Positions 1 to 7,588 of a stretch of 19,028 bases of DNA are shown in pieces. Source of the stretch: JASHVB01 sp049522565 (GTDB lineage Bacteria; Pseudomonadota; Alphaproteobacteria; Acetobacterales; Acetobacteraceae); contig JBEKNT010000092.1 of the NCBI GenBank assembly GCA_049522565.1, forward strand, positions 1-19,028. The letters run 5' to 3'. Position numbers and translations under genes: made by a program. The notes beneath the pieces were generated by a model. The model saw only the letters and a program-made list of their open reading frames with translations. It was not told the origin of the DNA and made no database searches. The first letter of the stretch is position 1, and the number at the start of each line of letters is the position of its first letter.

Positions 1-907
1 TGGCATTCATGTCGCCATTGGCGATGGCGGTGACGTAGGCGATCAGCTCCTGTAGCCAGGAATGCACGCCGTTGATCGCATCTTTCATCCGCTGGTGGTC
101 GCCCTTGCATTCGATGCTGACCTTCTCCCGCAGATTGCCGCCGCTGACCTGCCGGAGAATGCGGTTGCCCTCGCCGATCGGTAGCAATATGGCGTCCAGC
201 ATCTGGTTGATGCCGTTGATGATCTCGCCAAACACGCCTTGGAATCCGTCAGCCTCGCCACGCTTCTCCAACTGGCCCTGCTTGCTGTACTCGATCAGTC
301 TGGACAGCTCGGCCTGGAATCGCTGCATCACGAGCGCGATGTTGTTGACGCTCTGCTTCATCTTCTCGTGGTCGCCCTCGTAGGTCTGCGCGATCAGCTC
401 CTCGACCTTGCCGGCCGCAACCTGCGCCAGGATGCGGTTGCCCTCGCCGATCGGCAGCAGGATGGCGTCGAGCATCTGGTTGATGCCCTTGATGATGTCG
501 GCATAGACCCCTTCGAATCCCGCGGCCTCTCCGCGCTTCTCCAGTTGCCCCTTCTGGCTGTAGTCGATCAGCTTCGTCAGTTCCGCCTGGAACCGTTGCA
601 GCACGAGGGCGATGCTGTTGACGTTCTGCTTCATCTTCTCATGATCACCTTGGTAGGTTTCGGTGATCAATTCGCTGACCTTGCCGTGCGCCACCTGATC
701 GAGGATGCGATTCCCCTCGCCGATGGGCAGCAGGATGACGTCCAGCAGCTCATTGATGTTGGCGAGAACTTCCTTGAAGTCGCCCACCGCCACGCCGGCA
801 TTGGCGCGGTCGGTCAGACGCCCCTGCTTCACGGATTTGATCAGGCGGCCGATTTCGTCCATCGCCGCCTGCTGCGAATCAGTACCAATGGCCATGGCTT
901 CGCTCAT
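1..907 (-). CDS. Soluble poly-HAMP methyl-accepting chemotaxis protein, N-terminal part (runs off the window)
   Basis: The frame is open from an ATG at 907 down to base 1, giving about 302 residues with no stop, so the C-terminal part lies outside the window. There is no signal peptide or membrane segment, so the protein should be cytoplasmic. The peptide LLPIGEGNRIL occurs at residues 59-69, 150-160 and 241-251, an exact 91-residue period. Each unit carries a helix-rich HAMP-like pattern (GDHEKMKQ.VN.IALV.QRFQAEL, then GQLEKRGEA.GF). Poly-HAMP arrays of this period are known in soluble bacterial receptors and in Nik1-type kinases. The signalling hairpin expected of a chemoreceptor is not visible, so a poly-HAMP histidine kinase remains possible. 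The chemotaxis neighbours (cheY, cheD) favour a receptor. An AGGG lies just before the ATG, and GGAGAAGG lies further upstream. Confidence 0.85.
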   Translation of the reverse strand, partial: MSEAMAIGTDSQQAAMDEIGRLIKSVKQGRLTDRANAGVAVGDFKEVLANINELLDVILLPIGEGNRILDQVAHGKVSELITETYQGDHEKMKQNVNSIALVLQRFQAELTKLIDYSQKGQLEKRGEAAGFEGVYADIIKGINQMLDAILLPIGEGNRILAQVAAGKVEELIAQTYEGDHEKMKQSVNNIALVMQRFQAELSRLIEYSKQGQLEKRGEADGFQGVFGEIINGINQMLDAILLPIGEGNRILRQVSGGNLREKVSIECKGDHQRMKDAINGVHSWLQELIAYVTAIANGDMNA

Positions 908-1536
908 CGCACCCTGTGTCCTTCTCCGACGATCCTGCATCATCGCGGCGGCCGGTTGCCCGTTGCCGGCCGCTCCGCGCATCCGCCGTGGATTACTGGC
1001 TTGGGGTTAACAGGTGCTTACTGGCGCGGCACAAACGCAGCCCTTGCCAGCCGACGCAGGGCAGCCATCGTCATGGCGGGCGAACGCCGTCACCCACGAC
1101 TTCACTACTTGCCGTTGGGAAAAGTCATGAATGCCGACCGGAGCCTGCCGCCGCACGCTTGACCCGGTGGTCGGCATGACGATGTGGGTCTGATCGGTGG
1201 GTCAGCCTTTCGGACGCCTGGTATCGGCCGGCCGGATTGGCCAGTGCCCGACCGGCCACCGCAGGCAAGAAACCCGCGGCAGAGCAATCATTCGTTAACC
1301 CCGGCCTGCCATGTCATCGCCGGGCGACCCGGGGCTGGCCCGGGCAACGCCCGACGTGACGGAGCGTCTCGTGAGCAATCGGCGATCGTCGGCCACCTGC
1401 CTCGCCCTCAAGGCTGCCTGACCGTGCGCTGCGCCGGCGAGACGCAGGGGCGCCGCAGCGCGGTGCCGCGCCAGCCTGCGATCGTTGCACTGGCATGCGT
1501 CTCCCCCAGGTGTGGCAATCGCCGCGAGGCGCCGCT
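908..1536. other. Divergent intergenic region between the poly-HAMP gene and cheY
   Basis: This is 629 bases with no convincing gene; the short open frames have poor composition and no family likeness. It should hold the divergent promoters for the receptor and cheY, but I see no clear -35/-10 pair. It contains a dispersed palindromic repeat (1069-1104), a second CCGGGC-type palindrome around 1311-1350, and a long-loop hairpin with arms ATGCCGACC (1131-1139) and GGTCGGCAT (1169-1177). Confidence 0.6.
1069..1104. repeat. Dispersed palindromic intergenic repeat (CATGGCGGGC...CACCCACGACTTC type), copy 1
   Basis: The stretch reads CATGGCGGGC, a short GC palindrome, then CACCCACGACTTC. The same layout and the same 13-mer recur at 4502-4538 upstream of the protease gene. 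Sequences of the CATGGCCGGGC...GCCCGGCCA.CCACG kind are common intergenic palindromes in alphaproteobacterial genomes. Confidence 0.6.
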
Positions 1537-1905
1537 TTGAGCAAGACCATCCTGAGCGTCGATGACTCCGCGAGCGCTTTGCAGATGGTCAAGCTGACCC
1601 TCGCCGGCGCCGGCTATCAGGTGGTGCAGGCCGTCAACGGCGCCGAAGGCCTGGCCAAGGCGCGCGCCGGGCGCATCGACATGGTGCTGACCGACCTCAA
1701 CATGCCGGTCATGGACGGCTTCGCGCTGATCCGCGAGTTGCGCAAACTGCCGCCCTTCAAGGGCGTGCCGATCATCTTCCTGACCACCGAATCGGACGCC
1801 GCGATGAAGCAGCGGGCCAGGGAAGCCGGCGCCACCGGCTGGATTACCAAGCCGTTTCAACAGGATCAGCTCCTCGCCGTGGTGCGCAAGGTACTCGGCC
1901 AATGA
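1537..1905 (+). CDS. cheY: CheY-family single-domain response regulator
   Basis: A 122-residue receiver domain with nothing attached, the size and form of CheY, which binds the flagellar switch when phosphorylated by CheA. Numbered from the TTG start, the acidic pair is D9/D10, the phosphorylated aspartate is D53 (VLTDLNMPVMDG), the switch threonine is T83 (FLTTES) and the lysine is K105 (TKPF). All are offset by four from E. coli CheY D12/D13/D57/T87/K109. I chose TTG at 1537 because GAGG sits at 1526-1529, seven bases upstream, and the family starts with S-K-T-I-L. An ATG at 1495 would add 14 unlikely residues. The stop overlaps the ATG of a possible small ORF (ATGA, 1902-1905), and cheD follows. 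Confidence 0.92.
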   Translation: MSKTILSVDDSASALQMVKLTLAGAGYQVVQAVNGAEGLAKARAGRIDMVLTDLNMPVMDGFALIRELRKLPPFKGVPIIFLTTESDAAMKQRAREAGATGWITKPFQQDQLLAVVRKVLGQ

Positions 1906-2060
1906 CGCCGCTCGATGCGGGCCACGCGCGCAACGCGGCACGCCACGCGGCCGGCGCGGTGGCATGCGCCACGCCAAAGCCGGCCACCTTGCCCGGCGCC
2001 GCCCGTGTGGCATGGCCGTTCGCACGCCGCGCGGCGGAGATCGTCCAGGCGCGGCGGTGA
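1902..2060 (+). CDS. Possible 52-residue small protein overlapping cheY and cheD
   Basis: This ORF is too short for a standard scan. Its ATG overlaps the cheY stop (ATGA at 1902-1905). Its TGA at 2058-2060 overlaps the most plausible GTG start of cheD (GTGA at 2057-2060). Such double overlaps usually mark translational coupling. By hand count about 45 of 52 codons end in G or C, more than in the competing frame over the same bases. The product is Ala/Arg-rich, begins MTPLDAGHARNAARHAAG, and shows no recognised domain or membrane segment. It may be a real small gene, a coupling leader that delivers ribosomes to cheD, or a chance ORF in GC-rich DNA. Confidence 0.4.
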   Translation: MTPLDAGHARNAARHAAGAVACATPKPATLPGAARVAWPFARRAAEIVQARR

Positions 2061-2596
2061 CGCCGCCGCCAGACGTCCAACCGACTCCCGGCCTTGTCGA
2101 GGTGTTCCTGGCGCCGGGCACGCTGCACTGCGCCGCGGCGCCGTCACGGGTGACGACCATCCTCGGCTCCTGCGTCGCGGTTTGCCTGTGGGACACCAGG
2201 CTGCGGCTCGGCGGCATCAACCATTACGTGCTGCCGTATCGGCGGGGCATCGGCCCCGGCACGCGGTTCGGCGACACCGCCATCGAACAACTGCTGGCGC
2301 AGATGCTGCGGCTCGGCTGCCGCCCCGAGTCGTTGCAAGCCAAGCTGTTTGGTGGCGCGGCGGTGCTGGGGTTGGCGACCGGCGGCGATCCGGTGGGAGA
2401 TCAGAATGTGCGGGTGGCGCTGGACAAGCTGTCCAGGCATGCCATTCCGATGATCGCGCGGGACACCGGCGGACGATTGGGGAGGTTGATCCGGCTGTTC
2501 ACCGAGAGCGGCGACGTGATGGTGCGCCGCGTCGCGGCGGGCGCCACCGAGCCGATCGTCCCTTGCCAGCCAGCCGTCCTGGCACATCGCGCATAA
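2057..2596 (+). CDS. cheD: CheD chemoreceptor glutamine deamidase
   Basis: CheD deamidates selected glutamines on chemoreceptors to glutamate, making methylation sites, and in some bacteria interacts with CheC. The family signature TTILGSCVAVCLWD and the GGINHY block are present. With GTG 2057 as start (179 residues), the catalytic residues are T33, C39 and H56. Their spacing of 6 and 17 matches the T. maritima triad T21/C27/H44. The KLFGGA and NV..A...L....I motifs of the C-terminal half are also present. ATGs at 2012 and 1964 are alternative starts, but they add Arg-rich sequence not typical of the family, and the GTG overlaps the stop of the preceding small ORF. It lies in one unit with cheY. 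Confidence 0.9.
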   Translation: MTPPPDVQPTPGLVEVFLAPGTLHCAAAPSRVTTILGSCVAVCLWDTRLRLGGINHYVLPYRRGIGPGTRFGDTAIEQLLAQMLRLGCRPESLQAKLFGGAAVLGLATGGDPVGDQNVRVALDKLSRHAIPMIARDTGGRLGRLIRLFTESGDVMVRRVAAGATEPIVPCQPAVLAHRA

Positions 2597-2638
2597 CGGC
2601 GCGGGCGCCGCCTCCGTGTCATGGCGGGGCCCGCGGCG

Positions 2639-4312
2639 TCAGAACAGCACGTCCGCGAACGCCTCGGCCTCCGTTGCCGCCACCGGCTCATCCGTCGGCG
2701 GCACGCCTTGCAGCGGTGCGAACCGCGCATGCACCGTGCGTTCGCGCGCCATGGTGTAGCCCGCCGCGATGTGCGCCAGCACGGCATCGGGGATCGGCTC
2801 ATCGGTGGCTTGCCCGGCCTGCCGGTGGCACGCCGTCGCCGCCTCGCGCAGCACCGCACCGATCTCGTGCTGCACCGCAAAGCCTTCGACGGCCGTGTGC
2901 AGCAGTCGCGCGACCGCCTCGCCATCGACGGCAAGGCCGATCAACGCCGCCCCCATTCGCTCCGCCGTACCTCCCAGGCGGCGCACCGCCTCCGTCATGC
3001 GTTGTGCCGCGGCATCGATGGCATCCGCACCGGTAGCCGCACCCACCTCGGCGAGCGTGCCGGCGTCCGCCAGCAAGCCTTGCAGCGCATCGAGCACGCC
3101 GGCCGCATGCTGCGCGGTCTGCCGGCCGCAATCGCGCACCGCCTGGGAGATGACGCTCAGCGGTCGGCCAACGACACCGAGCCGGCCGCATTTCAGGCTG
3201 GTGTTGATGCCCATGATGTGGATATCGGCCTCTACCGAGCGGATCGTGGCAACGTGGCCGACCAGTCCGTCGGCCGCCTGCAACACGGCGGCGATCCGCG
3301 GGTTCACCGTGGCATGTGCGGCGCGCAGATCTCCGAACAGGGCCTGCGCCTGCTGCGCGTCGGCTTCGAGTTCATCCAGGAACGAGCCGGCTGCGCGACC
3401 CGACGCACCGTATGTCTGATTGCCTTGCCGGGCGATGTCGCCGGCTTCCGCGGCAAGGCCATGCAGTTCCTGCACGATACGGGCGGCGCCGCGCTCCAGT
3501 TCCTCGGCAACATCCAGCAAGTGCGCGGCGACCAGGCGGCAGGCCAGCGCCGGCGGGGCTGCCGCCTGCGACAGAAGCTGGCAGGCACTCTGCATGTGCT
3601 CGATCCGCTGGCGGGTGATGTCGCCGAGTTGCAGCGCCACGATGGCCGCGGCGACCTGGCCGTGGATCTCCTCCGAGCGTGCCGCGACGACGGATGCGGC
3701 GTTGCCGGACAGCCTCACATGCGCCTCGATCGATGCAACGCTGGCAGCGAGCCGGCCGATGATCGCCTGCATCGTACCGGCATGCCGTCCGACGAACGCC
3801 CCGGCGGCTTGCCCGGCGGCCTGCAAATGCTGCCGCGCGCCGGCCAGTTCCGTGGCGAGCCGGTCAAGGCCATCGCGCGCCGCGCCCGCCGAACGACGGA
3901 TTTCGGCGGCGAACGGCAGGAACCCGGTGCCGGCCGCGCCCATGCTGGCCGCCACCAGCCGCGCATTCATCGCCAGTATGTCGACTTCCCGCAGCACGAT
4001 GTGCATCCGGGCGATGCGGCCGTCGATCGCCTCGGCGATGCCGGCAAGGTGCCGGAGGGTGGCAACATCCGCCTGCGCCGCACCCGACAGCATGCCGACG
4101 CGTGCGGCGACGGCGGCGAGATCCTGCCCCGACTGGGCCAGTTCGCTGCCGCGCAAGTCACCGAGCAATGCCTGGAAGCTGGCCGTGAGCGCGGCAAGGA
4201 TACCGACGGCCTGTTCCAGGCTGTGGCCAATCGCGTCGAAGTGACGCTCGGCCAGGCCGCCGAGCGAGCCGAGCCGATCCGCCACCTGCCCGAGTTGTCC
4301 GGCCGCCGGCAT
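2639..4312 (-). CDS. Soluble MCP-like chemotaxis protein with two degenerate receptor-tip modules
   Basis: A 557-residue, Ala-rich, almost wholly helical protein with no signal peptide or membrane segment. Two stretches resemble the conserved hairpin tip of chemoreceptors: about residues 107-145 (DILAMNARLVAASMG, then GFLPFAAEIRR) and about 358-397 (IHIMGINTSLKCGRLG, then PLSVISQAVRDCG). Both have lost much of the canonical EAARAGE..RGFAVVA.EVR core. Between them lies LQLGDITRQRIEHM (residues 227-240), with a D231xxxQ235 spacing like the CheZ active-site motif DLTGQ. The C-terminus carries YTMARERTVHARF. It converges with cheD across a 42-base gap. AGGA lies five bases before the ATG. A role in chemotaxis is likely from family and context. 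Whether it signals as a receptor, an adaptor or a phosphatase is not known. Confidence 0.75.
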   Translation of the reverse strand: MPAAGQLGQVADRLGSLGGLAERHFDAIGHSLEQAVGILAALTASFQALLGDLRGSELAQSGQDLAAVAARVGMLSGAAQADVATLRHLAGIAEAIDGRIARMHIVLREVDILAMNARLVAASMGAAGTGFLPFAAEIRRSAGAARDGLDRLATELAGARQHLQAAGQAAGAFVGRHAGTMQAIIGRLAASVASIEAHVRLSGNAASVVAARSEEIHGQVAAAIVALQLGDITRQRIEHMQSACQLLSQAAAPPALACRLVAAHLLDVAEELERGAARIVQELHGLAAEAGDIARQGNQTYGASGRAAGSFLDELEADAQQAQALFGDLRAAHATVNPRIAAVLQAADGLVGHVATIRSVEADIHIMGINTSLKCGRLGVVGRPLSVISQAVRDCGRQTAQHAAGVLDALQGLLADAGTLAEVGAATGADAIDAAAQRMTEAVRRLGGTAERMGAALIGLAVDGEAVARLLHTAVEGFAVQHEIGAVLREAATACHRQAGQATDEPIPDAVLAHIAAGYTMARERTVHARFAPLQGVPPTDEPVAATEAEAFADVLF

Positions 4313-4812
4313 CCGTCCTGATTCTCCCGCAAGCTGCGATGGTGGCGGCCCGCCGCGCCGGAGTGCGAGGCCGGTGCAGCGTCACGTTATGGCGCGGCGG
4401 CCGTTAAGGCGCGGTGAACAGCGCAGGAGGCTTCTCCAGGGCTGCCCGCGGGCGAGCAATGCCTTCGCGTCATGGCGGGCGCCCGGCAAGCTCTCCCCCT
4501 GTGGCATGGCCGGCGAAGCCCGGCCACCCACGACTTCGCTGCGTGACGCAACGGAAAAGCCGTGGCTGGCCGGCCCTCCGCCGGCCCTGACACCGGGCAG
4601 CGCGCCAGACCGCGGATCACGTCGGCGTCGAGGCTGGTTGGCATTACCGCCGCGTGACAGTGATTTTAGCCACATGGAAGCGGTTTAATTGCTGCACCGG
4701 GGGAACGTTCACCTCCCCGTTCGCATGTTGAGAGCGCAGTCGGCGCCAACCCTGGCGCCGGCCCCGCGTTGCAATCGCGTGCCCGAACGGGCTCGCCCAG
4801 CAGGAGGAATTC
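4313..4812. other. Divergent intergenic region upstream of the protease gene
   Basis: This is 500 bases without a supportable gene; small open frames here look like chance products of GC-rich DNA. It holds two palindromic repeat copies (4471-4490, 4502-4538) and the inverted repeat GGCCGGCCCTCCGCCGGCC near 4567-4585. It also has a lower-GC patch (TGATTTTAGCCACATGGAAGCGGTTTAATT, about 4661-4690) where the protease promoter probably lies, and a perfect GAACGTTC palindrome at 4703-4710. No sigma-factor site fits cleanly. Confidence 0.5.
4502..4538. repeat. Dispersed palindromic intergenic repeat, copy 2
   Basis: Reads GGCATGGCCGGCGAAGCC, then CGGCCACCCACGACTTCGCT. It shares the CACCCACGACTTC tail and the CATGGC head with the copy at 1069-1104. 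A head-only fragment (CATGGCGGGCGCCCGGC) lies at 4471-4487. Confidence 0.55.
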
Positions 4813-6357
4813 ATGACGCCGCATTCCGATACCGCAAACCGCCCAAGCCCGTGGCGCCGCGCTACGCTGGCCGCTGTCTTGCTCGCCGGCACCGCGCTTG
4901 GCGGCTTCGCTGTCGGCCACGCCGCGCCGACACCTGCGGTCGGCAGCCAGCCCAGCAGCACTGCCGCCGAGAGCACCGGCGCCCCGGTCAATCCGCCGGG
5001 CGCCAATGTCGCGCCGCACACGCTGCCGGACTTCACCCAGCTCGTTTCGCAGGTGAAGCCGGCGGTGGTATCGATCACCACCAAACTGGGCGCCGACGCC
5101 AGCGACCAGGAGGGCCAGATGCAAGGTGGCCCGCAATTGCCCTTCCCGTTCAATCAGATGATCCCGCAACAACCGCAGATGCACGCCATCGAGGCGCGCG
5201 GCTCCGGCTTCATCATCGATGCCAACGGCACCATCGTCACCAACAACCACGTGGTGAAGGATGCCAAGAGCGTCAGCGTCACGCTGGACGATGGCACCAA
5301 CGTGCCCGCCAAGATCATCGGCCGCGATCCGCGCACCGACATCGCGGTGCTGAAGATCGATGCCGGCCATCCGTTGCCCTACATCCAGCTCGGCAATTCG
5401 GCCGATGTGAAGCCGGGCGAGTGGGTGGTGGCGATGGGCAATCCGTTCGGCCTGGGCGGCACGGTCACCGCCGGCATCGTCTCCGCGATCAGCCGCGACA
5501 TCGGCGACGGCCCGTACGATCAGTTCATCCAGATCGACGCGCCGATCAACCAGGGCAATTCCGGTGGTCCGCTGTTCACCCAGGACGGCAAGGTGATCGG
5601 CATGAACACCGCGATCCTGTCGCCGTCCGGCGGGTCGATCGGCATCGGCTTCGCCATCCCGTCCGACATGATCCACAGCGTCGTGGCGCAACTGCAGGAA
5701 TCCGGCCACGTCACGCGCGGCTATATCGGCGTGGAGGCGCAGGAGCTGAAGGGTGCCACCGCCAAGGCCATGAACCTGCCGGAGAACTCCGGTGCCTTGC
5801 TCGCCGGGGTGATGGCGAACGGCCCCGCCGCGCAGGCCGGCTTGCAGCCGGGCGACGTGATCCAAACGGTGAACGGCCAGAAGGTCAGCAATCCGCGCGA
5901 GCTTGCGGTTGACGTCGCCAATCTCAAGCCGGGTGACGCAGCGCATCTCAGCGTGTTGCACGACGGCCAGAACAAGGACGTTGCCCTGAAGATCGCGCAA
6001 CTGCCGAACGAGGAAACCGCCAGCAACGAGCAAGGCGCCGGTCAGCATCAAGAGCAACTTGGACTGGCCCTGGCACCGCTATCGCCAGATCTGCGCGGCC
6101 AGCTTGACGTGCCGGATGGCACGCGCGGCGCTGTGGTGCGTGGCGTGCAGCCCGGTTCGCCGGCGGAGCAAGCCGGGCTGCAACCAGGTGACGTGATCGT
6201 CGGCGTCGGCATGCATCCGGTGACCTCGCCGTCCGACGCGGCACGCGAGATCCACTCGGCGATGAACGGGCAGAACCACGCGGTGGCGCTGCGGGTGATC
6301 CGCAACGGCGAGGCGGTGTTCGTCGGCATCCAGATGGGCGCCAACCAGGCAGGCTGA
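4813..6357 (+). CDS. degP: Do-family periplasmic serine endoprotease (DegP/HtrA type)
   Basis: A 514-residue trypsin-like protease and chaperone of envelope quality control. The N-terminus has basic residues (WRR, 14-16), a hydrophobic run (about 18-37) and an AHA-type end, consistent with Sec export. The catalytic triad is H146 (NNHVV), D176 (RTDIAVL) and S250 (GNSGGPLF). PDZ1 spans about 300-390 (YIGVEAQEL, AAQAGLQPGDVI) and PDZ2 about 415-510 (GLALAPL, AEQAGLQPGDVI). The length and two PDZ domains fit the DegP/DegQ/MucD group; which one cannot be told from sequence alone. AGGAGGAATTC immediately precedes the ATG, a near-ideal ribosome site. The Gln-rich stretch 100-125 is the flexible loop typical of the family. 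The gene is monocistronic, with a hairpin 14 bases past the stop. Confidence 0.95.
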   Translation: MTPHSDTANRPSPWRRATLAAVLLAGTALGGFAVGHAAPTPAVGSQPSSTAAESTGAPVNPPGANVAPHTLPDFTQLVSQVKPAVVSITTKLGADASDQEGQMQGGPQLPFPFNQMIPQQPQMHAIEARGSGFIIDANGTIVTNNHVVKDAKSVSVTLDDGTNVPAKIIGRDPRTDIAVLKIDAGHPLPYIQLGNSADVKPGEWVVAMGNPFGLGGTVTAGIVSAISRDIGDGPYDQFIQIDAPINQGNSGGPLFTQDGKVIGMNTAILSPSGGSIGIGFAIPSDMIHSVVAQLQESGHVTRGYIGVEAQELKGATAKAMNLPENSGALLAGVMANGPAAQAGLQPGDVIQTVNGQKVSNPRELAVDVANLKPGDAAHLSVLHDGQNKDVALKIAQLPNEETASNEQGAGQHQEQLGLALAPLSPDLRGQLDVPDGTRGAVVRGVQPGSPAEQAGLQPGDVIVGVGMHPVTSPSDAAREIHSAMNGQNHAVALRVIRNGEAVFVGIQMGANQAG

Positions 6358-6370
6358 ACCGGCAGCAAAG

Positions 6371-6395
6371 CCCTCTCCCGCTGCGCGGGAGAGGG
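6371..6395. terminator. Hairpin between convergent degP and the FAD hydroxylase gene
   Basis: Perfect 10-bp arms CCCTCTCCCG and CGGGAGAGGG around a 5-base loop (CTGCG), placed 14 bases after the protease stop and just before the end of the opposing gene. It could serve both directions. There is no long T run, so it may act in a Rho-assisted way, or it may be a solo arm of the CCCTCTCCC-type dispersed repeat seen at 9860-9956. Confidence 0.6.
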
Positions 6396-6399
6396 AATT

Positions 6400-7581
6400 C
6401 TACAAACCGACCGTCAGCGCATCGTACTCGTACAGCCAGTCGTAGCGCTGCCGGACCTTTTCCGCTGCGAACTCCCGATCGATATAGTCCGCGGCGCCGG
6501 CCGGATCGCCCAGCGCCGGATTATGAAACCGCCGCGTGTTCTCCGCCGAGCCACGCACGATGGCTGCCGTGCGATCCAGACGCGCCGCCTCGAAGCGCCG
6601 CAACGCATCCTGCACCGGGAAAGCGTCCAGGCAGCGCACCACCACGACCGCATCTTCCAACGCCATGTTGGCGCCCTGCGCCAGGAACGGCAGCGTCGGA
6701 TGCGCCGCGTCGCCGAGCAGGCAGACGCGGCCTTGCGCGAAATGCGGCAGGGGATCGCGGCCGAGCAGCGCCCATTTGAACGGCGTGTCGATGTTGCGGA
6801 TGATGGCCTGCACGTCCTCGTGCCAACGCGCGAGGTCGCGCATGCATTCCTCGCGCGTGCCGGCTTCGGTCCAGGATTCCACCTGCCAGTCGTCGCGTTC
6901 CACCACGCCGACGAAATTCAGCAACGCGCCGCGCCGCAACGGATAAGTAACGACGTGGCCGCCATGGCCCAGCCAGTTGGTGCCGACCAGTTGCCGCATA
7001 TGCGGCGGCAGCACTTGCATCGGCACCAGCCCGCGCCAGGCCATGATGCCGGTGAACCGCGCCCGCCCTTCGCCGAACATCTGCCGGCGGATCGCCGAGT
7101 GCACGCCGTCGGCCGCGAGCAATACGTCGCCGGTGACCTGCGCTCCATTCGCGAGATGCAGCGTGACCGCGTCGCCGGTCTGTTCGAAGCCGGTGCATGC
7201 CATGCCGGCACGCACCGCATCCGGCGCGGCCGCGCGCACCGCGTCCAGCAGCACGGCATGGAAGTCACCGCGATGCGCCATCCAGTACGGCGCGCCATAG
7301 CGCTGCTGCGAACCGACACCAAGATCGAACACCGGCCAGGTCTGCCCGGTGGTCCACAGGCGAATTTCCTTGCCGGTGGGCTCGCAAACGACGCGCCGCA
7401 TCGCCGCTTCCAGGCCGAGTGCGATCAGCACACGCGTGCCGTTCGCCCCGAGCTGCACGCCCGCCCCAACCTCGCGCAACGCCGTCGCTTGCTCGAACAC
7501 GCGCACGTCGTAGCCGCGCTGGAGCAGCGCCAGTGCGGTCGTCAGCCCGCACAGGCCGGCGCCGGCAATAAGAACGCGCAT
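6400..7581 (-). CDS. FAD-dependent aromatic monooxygenase, probably 3-hydroxybenzoate 6-hydroxylase-like
   Basis: A 393-residue class A flavoprotein hydroxylase. The dinucleotide fold GAGLCG is at residues 7-12, the DG motif (AADGVHSAIR) at about D158-G159, and the GD motif (LLGDAAHPTLPFLAQGAN) at D291. These three motifs bind FAD and NAD(P)H in this family. Overall length and layout resemble salicylate 1-hydroxylase and 3-hydroxybenzoate 6-hydroxylase. The next gene upstream encodes a gentisate dioxygenase-type enzyme, so conversion of 3-hydroxybenzoate to gentisate is the best guess; salicylate 5- or 1-hydroxylation is the alternative. The ATG at 7581 begins MRVLIAGAG as expected. A longer in-frame start at 7668 only translates the G-rich repeat and should be rejected. 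Confidence 0.85.
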   Translation of the reverse strand: MRVLIAGAGLCGLTTALALLQRGYDVRVFEQATALREVGAGVQLGANGTRVLIALGLEAAMRRVVCEPTGKEIRLWTTGQTWPVFDLGVGSQQRYGAPYWMAHRGDFHAVLLDAVRAAAPDAVRAGMACTGFEQTGDAVTLHLANGAQVTGDVLLAADGVHSAIRRQMFGEGRARFTGIMAWRGLVPMQVLPPHMRQLVGTNWLGHGGHVVTYPLRRGALLNFVGVVERDDWQVESWTEAGTREECMRDLARWHEDVQAIIRNIDTPFKWALLGRDPLPHFAQGRVCLLGDAAHPTLPFLAQGANMALEDAVVVVRCLDAFPVQDALRRFEAARLDRTAAIVRGSAENTRRFHNPALGDPAGAADYIDREFAAEKVRQRYDWLYEYDALTVGL

Positions 7582-7588
7582 GAAGGAT

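Noticed and set aside
162..720. Regularly spaced repeats that could suggest a CRISPR-like or satellite array
   Set aside because: The 273-base period is in whole codons and encodes HAMP domains; there are no short spacers.
239..1162. Plus-strand open frame of 307 codons over the poly-HAMP gene
   Set aside because: Its apparent repeats (LRDQLLDLA, FGDQFADLA) only mirror the 273-base HAMP repeat on the other strand.
1184..1540. Plus-strand open frame of 118 codons just before cheY
   Set aside because: Low-complexity Arg/Pro/Gly-rich product, no ribosome site, overlaps palindromic repeats and the cheY start.
2621..4321. Long plus-strand open frame (566 codons) opposite the MCP-like gene
   Set aside because: Its composition (Arg/His/Gly-rich, no domain) is that of a GC-rich antisense frame. 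The minus-strand frame has receptor-tip motifs and a ribosome site.
4702..4721. GGAAC...CGTT resembling an EcfG stress-sigma promoter before degP
   Set aside because: The gap between the two boxes is only 11 bases, where 16-18 is needed.
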